Below are positions 53,501 to 64,000 of a stretch of DNA of 64,000 nt, piece after piece. Below the pieces are notes generated by a model. It ran no database searches. It was not told the origin of the DNA and worked only from the letters and a program-made list of their open reading frames with translations. The position numbers and the translations under genes are program-made. Source of the DNA: Glandiceps talaboti (taxonomy: Eukaryota > Hemichordata > Enteropneusta > Spengelidae); NCBI RefSeq assembly GCF_964340395.1, contig NC_135551.1, forward strand, positions 16,567,503-16,631,502. Direction: 5' to 3'. How positions within the stretch are numbered: the first letter of the stretch is position 1; each line of letters begins with the position of its first letter.

Positions 53501-55060
53501 GAAAAAAGTTTGACTTTTTGAAATATGATGTATGTGTTGCAATTTATAGTCTGTCTGGCTTTCGTTTGTTTCTCTATCACGGTGTTCTACATTACTTTGC
53601 TGCTACAGGTGTTCGTACTGTAACGATGCGTGTCGTAATTGACAGAGTCTCGGGGATTGACGACATGTTCTCCCGGGAGCGACGACTTAAAGCAATCATT
53701 ATTGCACAACCAACTCAGCATGGATTTTGAACGCTAGATTAAGCAAAGAAAACCATCTCTGATAGAAGTCAACAATGCATAGACAACAAAGTTTACCCGT
53801 TCCACCTCCTTTGAAGCTAACTGTAATAACATTGACAGGTTTTGTAGTCTCAAGACGTGACATCTGTCACGGAACACGGACACTGACTATCAGGCAATTT
53901 CAAACCAAAATCTTTTGAACAAAAATGCTTGTTTTTCTGTAACTTTTTTTCGCATTTTAACTTTATTTTCGACCAAAATCAAAGAAATAAGTTCGTTTAA
54001 TGACTTCCCGCCAAAATTTAGATTGAAAATGATTCATTTTACAAAAATGAGGAAAAAAATGTTTTCACATTTCTGCCGAACATGTGTAGTGCGGAGAGGT
54101 TAAAGGTCTCCATATTGTGACGACCAAACAAAGCAATCCCGGGCTGAAAAAGGCGGCGGGACGATGCGCATGTCCACATGGGATTCTTCTATTGAAAAAA
54201 ACGTAGTCTTTGTGAAACAGTTGCAGAAAGTTCATTTAAAGCCAAGTGTTGCATTATTTTTCACTTTTTTGTTGAAATTCTACACCAGTTGGGTAAATAC
54301 GTACCTTGTTCTAGTTCCCATTGCTATTATTGGGTGGTCAGATGTAAACTGCCATTATTCGATGGTATGGTCACCAGAGTTTACGAAAATGACGATCGGA
54401 TGTCAGTCGAACGCGTAATTTTGTACCTTCGTAAAATCAAACGTGTCAGTCTTTCCTCACGTCGCTATTCCCGCTTTTATAATTTATGTTTCATATTTTA
54501 GGTTTTTGGCGAGAAAAATTCTGTGTGTGCATAGCGAAAATGGGTTTACGAATATCAAGTTTCAAAATACTTCTATAAAAATACGAGCAGTTGCAGGGAG
54601 GGAGGGGGACGTCTCCTTTTTACCGTAACATTCCAACATTTTGAAACAAAAAATGAAGAAATACATAGTAAATGAACCAAATTTAGACTCATTTTGCATA
54701 AAATGTATAAAAATGAACATTTTGGATGCCTTTGAACCAAAATCTCCCAGAACTTCGTTTTCAATGTCAGTAAAAGTAACGATGAAAGTTTTGAAGTGTT
54801 CTAGACGTCCGTCGTCAAAGTGACAAGGTTTTGTGATAGGGTCATAGGAATTCCTGGTGTGCAGTCTGAATTTTTGGGACCATCTTTTAGTAATCATCGA
54901 TGCTAGAATTGAAAACAGTTGATGACAAGAGGACATATCAGATTTGTATTTCTCTTGTCATCAATTCCTTCATTCTGTACAAGACTGCATTCTACACTAT
55001 TGCAAAGGGCACTATGGTGAAAGTTGGATTTATTACAGTGGAAAGACTTTACGATTTGAA
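53501..55060. other. Non-coding or decayed; CpG-richer at 54,080-54,180
   Basis: A 40-codon open frame after a TTTGCTGCTACAG acceptor (53,597-53,609) ends at 53,730 without known motifs. Two long A/T-rich passages (53,900-54,080 and 54,640-54,790) share the theme 'aaaaatga..ttttgaacaaaaat'. No family was identified. Confidence 0.35.
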
Positions 55061-55071
55061 GTGTCAATTGT

Positions 55072-55356
<285 letters not shown>

Positions 55357-55479
55357 ATAAAAAAGGATATATACTACTTACATGACTTGTGTATACATAT
55401 ACTTATTTGTGACGATATTCATTGAAACCTACACAGGCATACATTATATATAAAGACACGCGAAAAAATCCCACAAGCG

Positions 55480-55672
55480 CATACACATACATACATACAC
55501 ACATACATACATACATACATACATACATACATACATGCATACATGCATGCATGCATGCATGCATACATACATACATACATACATACATACATACATACAT
55601 ACATAACATACATACATACATACATACATACATACATACATACATACATACATACATACATACATACATTGC
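55480..55672. repeat. (CATA)n microsatellite with CATG inserts
   Basis: Tandem CATA with an internal (CATG)n segment at about 55,536-55,563 and one ACATAACATA slip near 55,606. Confidence 0.97.
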
Positions 55673-55757
55673 ATGTACAAAATGGGAAGAGGGAGAAAGA
55701 GACAAGGAGCAACAGAAATATGGACACACACATGGGAATGGGAGAGGCTTGTGTACT

Positions 55758-56211
<454 letters not shown>

Positions 56212-56619
56212 GGGCGATTCAAATGGTGGAAATCATGTTATTTACAAGTTTATCTAGAGAACGAGAGGAATGTGAAAAAGGAGAAAATAACGACTAAATT
56301 AATGATTTGTTTTGTCTTCTTCACAACAATCTAATAAAATCAAGAATTCGTTTTTATCGTAGTTTTGCAAGTGATGACGTCTTCGTACAAATGTAGACTG
56401 AGATTCGTTGTCAGGACTTCGTTCAATTCTGTAGAAACATCTGACCTAAAGTAAATATTACACAGTGAACGTATTACTGTACAAACTCAGTCGCGTTTTC
56501 AAGAAAAAGTTTTCTACATTTATGAATAGATCTATACACGTATGTGTTCCTTATTGTAAGGTTACATTGAACACAACAAAGTTTAAAGTAACAAGTGTTT
56601 GTTAATATTTATGAAGACA

Positions 56620-56755
<136 letters not shown>

Positions 56756-56759
56756 ACGT

Positions 56760-58440
56760 TTCACCCATACTATAGACTGGAGGGAAGTAAATAGCTTCCA
56801 ATCCTAGACCCCGTTGTCCGACTATTGTACAAGATCTCACCGTAGGTCAGTGGTCTCCAATCTTTAGGAAGAATACCATGATAATTCCGACTGATATCTG
56901 TGTTTTTTATCGACATTTTTTGACAATAGATCACTTTTAGGCTGCACCTACCCGTTCTATATATTAATTTAGTCGTACAAACAAATCAGATTCAATTTAA
57001 TTAACATTGTATTTCTTGAAGCAGTCATTTCCCGATATTGCATAAACTTGATTTTGCATGGAAAATAATAATGGTGAATGAATATTCGATCCAATACATT
57101 TATCCATAACCTGTATATACAGAATGCAAACGTCATGGTCAGAACAAAACATCAAAAATTGGCCTTCAAACATTTTTTTTCAGCGGAAACAGTGAAACGT
57201 TATTTCATCAAATGCATTGAATTTTAACAGAACTGAGAATTTGCGCGAAAGTTCTTGTCAGATGTATTCTGGAGTCAATTTTATGGAATTTTATAACCCA
57301 TATTCTTTGCCATTTCTAGACAGGTTATTAACTTAAACATATATTTAATCTTCTTTTAAACCAGGGCAATACTATTTTTTTTATTTGTATGCTAAACTTT
57401 GTTTGATTTGCCCAGGTACCAACGTGGCAGTACAAAGACAGAGACATCACGTGTGTTGAAATTAACATGTTCCAAAATAATGTACATTTCGTTTAGACAT
57501 ATATAGATACTGGATATGCTGTTCACATCTAATGTCCAGGGTTCACGTTTAAAGACGAGAAATTACACCTCCGCGACTCGATCGTTCCCCGACAAAATAT
57601 AAACGTCGCTCGGTACATTTCATGGTTGTGTTGATACAGTTTTTCAAGATCTTCGAGAACGGAAATTGTTCACGCCAACGCTAAATAATATTTACAATCA
57701 CAGACATTTCTAGTCGCTATAGAGTTTAGAATTTGTTGATAGTCATCGCATAAAACCATTTCGGTGGTTTGTAATTGGTTTAAAAAACAACAACAAAATG
57801 ACCATTAATGTATTTATGTGAAGAAAGTGAAGCGGTAGACATTATGTCGGGAAAGACCTAAACTCTGGGGTAGTGGTGGCGAGGTATATGCCATGGCATT
57901 CAGGGAGAAAAGACACATTTTTAGTATAATAGAGCGATCAAGAGAAATAAACCGAAATCTCACATGACATCTCCAAAGGTATTTCACACATTATAACTAA
58001 ATCTAAACAGACGTCTCGTCAGAAAAGTAATGCTCTACAATCTACTGTTCTAGCTGAAAAAAAACCGAATTTGTAGCTAACCATAATATTTGTTGATTAG
58101 CCATTTTCTGTAAATTTGTTTGCACAACTTGTAGGAAGACAAATAACAAAAATCAAATCTCAAAACTATCATAATAAACACGGCAAATAAAAAATGACTT
58201 CCAAAGCGATCATAAAAGACAAGTAAACATAAATAAGAGGAAGCAACTACCAGTTCACTGTTTTCCCCGTCAAAGCGCCTAGCGTAGTTCAGATCTAATC
58301 CTTATTTTAATTTTATTTTGTATTTTTAAACTAAAAGTCGTTCGTTTTTTTTCTTGTGTGAGAAATTTTAAACATTTCTGCGTGGAGAACCAAAGTCGTC
58401 AAATTAAATATCAAAATCTTGTTTTTTTTCCTGATAATAA
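56760..58440. other. Non-coding; possible upstream region of the 58.5-kb gene
   Basis: No coding signal. CpG-containing stretches at about 57,560-57,610 and 58,265-58,290 could be promoter-linked but carry no clear core-promoter motif. Confidence 0.35.
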
Positions 58441-58452
58441 TTAATTCTACAG

Positions 58453-59801
58453 TTGAAGAGTAAAAGTCATCGTCTGTTGATCACAGAACGAAATGGAGCT
58501 CATTGCCATTTTCAGAACCTTGACTACCGAGAGTCTAGATAGAGGAAAAGAAATGCAGTACGTCGCAATAATTGTCATTGTACTGGCACTAACAGTCGCT
58601 GAAATATCTAAACTAACGAAAAATCAACACTTAGAAATTATAAATCAAAGGAAAGATCGCAAAGTACGTTACCTTTATGTGTTTACCGCGTTGTCGCCTG
58701 ACTTCTTTTTTCAGTCTGTTCCTGCCGACTTGAGCAACCACAACTCGATTGGTTGCGTAGAAAATTGCGATTCTCGCAAAACAGCGCCCTCAGCGTCACC
58801 GCGAATGATAAAACAAAGAATCTCTTTTCTATGACCACCTGTCAACGTTAATTTACTTGCTTATGTCATGTAAAGACGGATTTCAGTTTATTTCGGGTTT
58901 GACTCCTTGAAACAGAACTACAGTCAATTTACTTTTTACATTAATCTGTATGAAATCAAAGATTTAAATCTTCTGCCGTCATTCGAAAACGTCTAACCGT
59001 TGATGGCGCTATTAAGAAAAATAGGAAATATCACCCTCGCCCGATCGCGACATATTACAATATACATTTGTAGTTCAATATACCATCCTCGCCATGTTAC
59101 AACGACATTCCAAACTGGAGAACGTCAATGTCAAAGTGTGTCAATTTACTCGAGAAACGTACGTCATCGGTTTGTCAGCCATTTTGCCTATTCATCATTC
59201 GCAGTAGCATATGACAAAATGTTCAAAGAACACAACATCCGTCCTTTACAAGAACGAAGAAGAAATTTAAAAATTTCGACTCAAACTCTTGTTCAAAGTC
59301 GCTGACTGCCTGATATCGGCTACACATCATGACACAACATATCTCATACCAAAACGATCAAATCGAACAATTAAAAGCAAATAAACCGCGAAAAGTACAC
59401 AACAAATAACCTTTTCCTCACTCATGTACAGACATTAACACGAAATCACTCTTTCCAAGTACAAACTAGACAATAATTTCATTACATCTGGATCGGTGGG
59501 TGCTGCGGTATCCATACAGTGCGACTAAGTGATTCGCCCTCCTCTTCCGTTGATTATGTACCAGAGATGTGACGTGCCGTATCTCTATATATTGATGAAT
59601 TCAGAAATGTTCAACAGGACAAATTCACTTTATTGTATTGACAACATAATTGGCGTTCATCTTGAAAGTGACAACAATCACAACTATAACAATTGTAAAG
59701 TTATCTTAAAGTATACTTCATTTATTTCATTACAGATATATTCTGGCACTGATGGACTAAACAACGCAACTTACTGTCAGACATTGGTGGTTCAAATGCA
59801 G
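58453..59801 (+). CDS. Candidate membrane-protein gene, two exons
   Basis: Exon a runs 58,453-58,663 after TAATTCTACAG. Its ATG at 58,493 lies in a good context (GAACGAAATGG). It encodes 57 residues with a hydrophobic span YVAIIVIVLALTVAEI (residues 23-38), then a polar KLTKNQHLEIINQRKDRK, and ends at A|GTACGT in phase 0. Exon b (59,736-59,801) follows TTATTTCATTACAG. It is exactly 22 codons, IYSGTDGLNNATYCQTLVVQ plus MQ, ending CAG|GTATAC, again phase 0. A short N-terminal tail, one membrane segment and then a stem suit a type II Golgi or cell-surface protein, and NAT is a possible N-glycosylation site. The product is not recognised and later exons were not found. Confidence 0.35.
59003..59305 (+). 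CDS. Hypothetical 100-codon ORF, uncertain
   Basis: ATG at 59,003 in a CpG-containing region. The N-terminus MALLRKIGNITLARSRHITI is Arg-rich, lacks acidic residues and could act as a mitochondrial targeting peptide. It ends ...RPLQERRRNLKISTQTLVQS plus R. It lies within the intron of the two-exon model above, so both cannot be main products of one transcript. No family was recognised. Confidence 0.2.
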   Translation: MALLRKIGNITLARSRHITIYICSSIYHPRHVTTTFQTGERQCQSVSIYSRNVRHRFVSHFAYSSFAVAYDKMFKEHNIRPLQERRRNLKISTQTLVQSR

Positions 59802-59907
59802 GTATACATGCACCATTCCCAGAGTGTCCGTTTGCTTGGAATCGCCTAGGCCCTACTATTATAAACTCCACCGTGTTGTGACCTTTCACAATTAACGTGT
59901 CTACAGA

Positions 59908-59910
59908 TTT

Positions 59911-59962
<52 letters not shown>

Positions 59963-60014
59963 CGACGACGACGACGACGACGCCGCCAACAACAACAACA
60001 ACAACAACAACAAC
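59908..60014. repeat. (CAA)n-(CGA)n-(CAA)n trinucleotide repeat
   Basis: About 18 CAA units, then about 7 CGA units and CGCCGC, then about 9 CAA units and CATCATCAT. One frame would encode a Gln-Arg-Gln run, but no gene context supports translation. Confidence 0.97.
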
Positions 60015-61340
60015 ATCATCATTGTTTTAGCATCCTAAAGATCTATAAAGGAAAGAAAATCCAATATTTTGTGAATTAATGACTCGAAACATAAATATAG
60101 AAACAGTCTAAGGTGTAAAATGTACAGGTAATCTATAAAATTAAAGTCTTATTATCTTGATAGCTAGTCTTAAATTTGTTTTTCCTACCATGGCTAATAT
60201 TTCAAGACATTTTGCAAAGAAACATCACACCCCAGGAAATCATACAGCTATCACAAATTTTAAAATTACAGAAAAATAGTGTACATTAACATTGAACTAT
60301 TGAGAATTGAGAGACTATTGTCGATGGTTCAACGCCGGGTTTCCTTGGCCAAGAATCATAGTTTTGGAAATCATGGTATGTTTTTAACACGGGTACCAAT
60401 CTGTATCACCTCAGTAATGTTATAAGGGAGAAGATGTTTCTAACAGTATTATCTCTCAAAGTATAATCAATAGTTTCGTCCATATCTAACGCTGTGGTCA
60501 GGATTTACAGTGTGTGTGTGCGTGGGGGGCGGGGCGGTTGTGGAGAAATTAGGAGGGGGCATGGAACATTATGTGCTGAAAGAGAGGGGATGCTGAAATA
60601 AAATTGAAGCGCAAAATTGGGGAGACAGTGAATTAGTATGTATGACTGAGATACAGGCAGATAATATCACTGAAGAGTAAAATTGACTCACTGAACAAAA
60701 TAAAACATCCAAAACAGTCGTTTTTTACCTTACACAATTTGTTGTGGTGGAGGGGGGGGGGATTGTGCGAACAATTCTTGTTATAGGTGGCATATCAATT
60801 TTTGAGTATGTGAAGGGAAAAAAAATGGCCAAAATAATTTCTCCCAGTGGTTCCATTGCTATTGTGACTGCAGTCTAAAGCCCATTATTACTGTACACTG
60901 GAATTTGAGTTTCATTATTCAGTCATAGAGGGCGCTATTTGTTGGTATCGCAACTCCGTGGACTAACAAAGACAAGTGTCGCTGGTTGGTCTAGGTAATC
61001 TTAATGATCATATATGATTAAATTCATTAGGTCTCACATTGTGTAAATTACACTGTACATAACATATTAGTAGGTGTGGATGTGTGAGGTGATGTCATAC
61101 AGTAGCAGCTGTTTGAATATAATATTTACATATTAAGATCTGTTTGCATGTACTCGCTGACTAAACAACAAATCAATGCCAAACTCTATGATGACAGTCC
61201 AGTGCTGGAATCATAAACTGTAAATATAGGTATGGATTGCACTCTGATAGTCTATGCTACATGCATACCAGGGATTTAAGAAGAACATGGTGACCAAAGG
61301 GTGTATTTTATAGACTAAGTGGTCTACATTTAGGCAAGTC
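60015..61340. other. Non-coding; G-rich homopolymers near 60,520-60,560 and 60,751-60,761
   Basis: No gene recognised. 'GGGGGGCGGGGCGG' at about 60,523 and a run of G at about 60,752 are isolated. Confidence 0.4.
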
Positions 61341-61346
61341 ACAACT

Positions 61347-61622
61347 CATGTATGTATGTATGTATGTATGTATGTATGTATGTATGTATGTATGTATGTA
61401 TGCACGCATGCATGCCTGTCTGTATGTATGTATGTATGCATGTATGTATGCATGCATGTATGTATGTATGTATGCATGCATGCCTGTCTGTGTCTGTATG
61501 TATGTATGTATGTATGTATGTATGTATGTATGTATGTATGTATGTATATATATATGTATGTGTGTGTACGTATGCATGTGTGTGTATGTATGTATGTCTG
61601 TCTGTCTGTCTGTATGTATGTT
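61347..61622. repeat. (TATG)n microsatellite with CATG/CTGT variants
   Basis: About 65 tetranucleotides, mostly TATG, with CATG blocks and (CTGT)n at about 61,598-61,612. Open frames in all phases are artefacts. Confidence 0.97.
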
Positions 61623-61679
61623 TGTAACAATGAGTGTGTGCATGCAAACCTCTGTCATGTGTCTGTTTTGGTAAGATTT

Positions 61680-62690
61680 CAATAAAAAGTATGAATATTC
61701 AAATCAGTACATATTTACAAATACTGCTGACTGTATATATTATACATGTAAATTGTGTGTATGTATTTGTGAAAGTAGTTCTCTTATATGATACTTAAGT
61801 AATCTATTCTTGATCTTTGGTTATGATGCTTTATAGTGCAAAACACACTTGTACAATATGTGCTGATGTGATATTTATTTTATTTTCCTTCTGTCATGAC
61901 AATCTGTTCACATATTAATAAAATGATTTTCAAATACTTGAAGTTTGTATAAACGTGCCATTATTTCAGTTATTTTCATAATTCTGTTTTGAGATCATAC
62001 AACTATATATACCAAATAACTTATGTGACTTTTAGTTTATGTTACTTGATTGAATGTGGCTCTTGTTAAACATGCTAATAACTCCCCTATATATTACAAT
62101 GACCATATTGATGACAAATGAGTATTTATTTGGGATTTATAATGCATAAAACAATTCTACTATGTTTTTTTATACTTGAAAAAATGTAAAAGAACATATA
62201 TGAAATCATTTTGTGTAACTCAATAATTTTATAAAAACATTAAAGCTGTTTAAAATATTTGTTAATGTACGTACATTAGCAAACTTTTACACCTTTAAGG
62301 TTTTTGTATCTTATTGAGTTACAAACAAGGATGCCGTTTCACATTTTTTTTTTTTCAGTAGGAAAACACAGTACAGTTGCCTGAAGAATTACAAATCCAA
62401 AATAAATACCCAGTCGTCAGCTATATGGCCACTTTAATGTTTTCTTTCATTGAATGAGAAAATAGTCATGCAGGAGAGTTTTGTTACTACATGGTTCGTC
62501 TTCTTGGTGACAAGATCGTTCAATATGTAACTTGTATTTTCCTCAACTAGCCAGTATAAATTTGGGGACTACATACATATACTTCCATTGAAAACTGTAA
62601 TTGGTTGATTGGTCAGGAATATGGCCTTCATCATTTTAATCACACTCGATCAATGACACTGACATACTAAAAATGCAAATCAACTCACAC
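61680..62690. other. Non-coding, no recognisable feature
   Basis: Very AT-rich, with no gene or clear repeat. It could be downstream flank of MRPS15. Confidence 0.4.
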
Positions 62691-62693
62691 CAT

Positions 62694-62733
62694 TTAATTA
62701 ATTAAATAATTAATTAATTAATTAATTAATTAA
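62694..62733. repeat. (TTAA)n-type tetranucleotide repeat
   Basis: About nine ATTA/TTAA units. Confidence 0.9.
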
Positions 62734-62891
62734 GAACATGTGTTTTATTGATTGATACAACACATACATTTAAATGACTACATCACAAGGTGTCTACAAA
62801 CCTTTCCTCTTAGATGCATATTTCAAAAAGGGTCGCTTCCTAAAGTTTGAAATTTGGGGGCTGTAATTGAAATTTGTAGTCTCCTAAAACA

Positions 62892-62910
62892 CCCCCCCCC
62901 CCCCCCCCCC
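62892..62910. repeat. Poly-C tract (about 19 C)
   Basis: Long C homopolymer about 130 bp downstream of the MRPS15 stop (minus-strand sense: poly-G), so it may lie in the 3' UTR. Confidence 0.9.
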
Positions 62911-63036
62911 ATACTTGATCAAATTGACAAGTCCACAATAAAACAACAATAGGACCAGACCAAATGTGGAAGAAATAGGGTAGATCAAATATCTGAATAC
63001 AAAACAAACTCAAAAGTCAACGTTTTCATTTAAACA

Positions 63037-63327
63037 TCATGATTTCTTCTCCATCTGTTCTTTTTCTTCAGCATCTGCATCATCAATTTTTTGTTTGAAA
63101 TATTCATAAAGTGCTTTCTTTCTGTCAAAGTATGCTTTCCTTGTTACAGATCTCTCTTCTAGTTGTCGTTTTGTTACTCTAATAATCTGTATAGGGGGTA
63201 CCGAGTATTGAATCCCTAGTTCTTCAAGTAGCCATTTAAATCTATCGTAGTTATTTCTTCTAAGGTAACCCAGTAGTTGGTTTCGTCTGTCAATCATTAT
63301 ATATAATCTTCTCTTATTCACTTTATC
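63037..63327 (-). CDS. MRPS15: Mitochondrial ribosomal protein uS15m (MRPS15), last coding exon
   Basis: An acceptor TATTGTTTTCAG| (AG at 63,329-63,328) precedes 96 codons and a TGA at 63,037-63,039. The exon begins DKVNKRRLYIMIDRRNQLLG and continues YLRRNNYDRFKWLLEELGIQ. This is the C-terminal half of the uS15 fold (bacterial pattern DxxxxRxLxxLVxxRRxLLxYLxxxDxxRYxxLIxxLxxR), with the basic RNA-contacting helices. The rest (about 50 residues: IQIIRVTKRQLEERSVTRKA, then a Lys/Glu-rich tail ending in EKEQMEKKS) is the extra C-terminal extension typical of the mitochondrial paralogue. uS15m sits in the body and platform of the mitoribosomal small subunit. The targeting peptide and first half of the domain lie on exons beyond the window. 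Confidence 0.85.
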   Translation of the reverse strand, partial: DKVNKRRLYIMIDRRNQLLGYLRRNNYDRFKWLLEELGIQYSVPPIQIIRVTKRQLEERSVTRKAYFDRKKALYEYFKQKIDDADAEEKEQMEKKS

Positions 63328-63505
63328 CTGAAAACAATAGGATGTAAGTTATTAGCATATTTTCAATTGTTATGCTAATCATTGAAATCAGTGTTATCGA
63401 CATCAGTATAATGATATTATGTAATCCATAATCAATTTTTGCAAAATTGTTCACCAGCATCACTGTAATGTTTACATCTACGTATCATTGCTATCAACAT
63501 CAACA

Positions 63506-63767
63506 CTAGACTGTCGACAGTCATTCATGCCTTTTTGCTACGTCTTATCTAAATCTAAAGTCATTGCCTCGCTCTGATCTGGAGCAATACTATAACTGTG
63601 AACTGATCAGCGAGTGCAGGAGTGCCTTTGGCATGCAGTCACAGTTCATGCCTTCAGCAATCACAGTTTCTATCAGTTCACATTAGTATTCAGTGCTACA
63701 GAGCGAGGCGACGACTTTGAGTTAGATGAAACGTAGCAAAAAAGGCACGAATGACTGTCGACAGTCT
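63506..63767. mobile_element. Palindromic MITE, ~262 bp, MULE-like, with 9-10-bp target duplication
   Basis: The ends TAGACTGTCGACAGTCATTC (left) and its inverse (right) continue as inverted arms of about 100 bp. Shared phrases are TGCTACGT, AAAGTC..GCCTCGCTCTG and GTGAACTGAT. ACATCAACA flanks both sides (63,497-63,505 and 63,768-63,776). Long imperfect terminal palindromes with a 9-10-bp target duplication fit a non-autonomous Mutator-like element. It lies just upstream of the MRPS15 exon, hence within its intron. Confidence 0.8.
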
Positions 63768-63799
63768 ACATCAACACATGGCATCGTAACTTTTTCTGT

Positions 63800-63915
63800 A
63801 ACACACACACACAGACAGAGGCAAACCGACAGACAGACACAGGCACACACACAGACAGACAGACAGACAGCCACACACATACATACACACACAGACACAG
63901 ACAGACAGACTGACA
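63800..63915. repeat. (CA)n/(GACA)n compound microsatellite
   Basis: Alternating ACACAC and GACAGACAG blocks. Open frames here are repeat artefacts. Confidence 0.95.
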
Positions 63916-64000
63916 CATGGTTTTGATACCCTTTTAATCATGATAAAGACATGCATACAAATTCAAACACACATAAACTTATTCAGATAAAATGTCTTTA

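Noticed and set aside
53597-53730. Terminal exon after TTTGCTGCTACAG
   Set aside because: An acceptor-like site and 40 open codons only; no recognisable protein and no partner exon.
54164-54501. Possible zinc-binding (THAP-like) domain with C and H residues
   Set aside because: Spacing of Cys/His does not fit THAP or any finger family, and the overlapping frames look random.
59897-60079. Poly-Gln/Arg protein
   Set aside because: CAA/CGA microsatellite with no gene context.
60860-60966. Third exon for the 58.5-kb gene after TATTGTGACTGCAG
   Set aside because: It is open for 29 codons in phase, but composition and the 'agagggcgct' phrase look like repeat DNA; no support.

Overview
This is AT-rich metazoan nuclear DNA, poor in genes and rich in repeats. 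Coding signal is rare and split into short exons with GT-AG junctions. Long microsatellites and remnants of LINE, Penelope-like and possibly DIRS-like retroelements make up much of the rest. A death effector domain (DED) gene together with this repeat landscape fits a marine invertebrate (amphioxus, hemichordate or mollusc-like), but the species cannot be fixed from the sequence. Nothing prokaryotic, no CRISPR array and no convincing tRNA or rRNA gene was seen.

Two gene pieces are well supported. (1) A minus-strand DED gene at about 37.4-34.2 kb. The model has a CRE plus NRF1-like promoter, a non-coding first exon, a short exon carrying the start codon and DED helix 1, an exon carrying helices 2-6 with an RxDL motif, and a possible fourth exon. 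All junction phases agree. (2) The last coding exon of mitochondrial ribosomal protein uS15m (MRPS15) at 63,037-63,327 on the minus strand; its upstream exons lie beyond the window. Weaker candidates are a plus-strand membrane protein with two phase-0 exons (58,453-58,663 and 59,736-59,801), a short terminal exon at 47,950-48,045, an in-frame-interrupted reading frame at 37,851-38,105 and a 100-codon ORF at 59,003-59,305.

Layout. 0-5 kb: a foldback element, then three tandem-repeat families. 5-13 kb: an octamer/TATA promoter-like site and degraded retroelements. 13.7-20.6 kb: a tandem array of diverged non-coding units of about 2-3 kb, led by (GA)n tracts. 20.6-30.3 kb: a cluster of inverted-repeat elements that appears to have split the fourth unit of that array, which resumes at 30.27-31.75 kb. 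These are a 1.45-kb element with 13-bp inverted ends, a 1.9-kb element with 22-bp inverted ends, and a 4.4-kb foldback element with arms of about 0.5 kb built of 33-35-bp tandem subrepeats. 32.5-34.2 kb: LINE and Penelope-like 3' ends. 34.2-37.5 kb: the DED gene. 38.9-39.4 kb: a minisatellite. 40.4-47.7 kb: two copies of a roughly 0.6-kb dispersed repeat and a 0.44-kb direct duplication. 48-55 kb: largely featureless. 55-56.8 kb: a large compound microsatellite. 58-60 kb: candidate exons. 63 kb: uS15m and a MULE-like MITE.

The gene pieces have no evident functional link. The window mainly records nested insertion of non-autonomous elements between unrelated genes.
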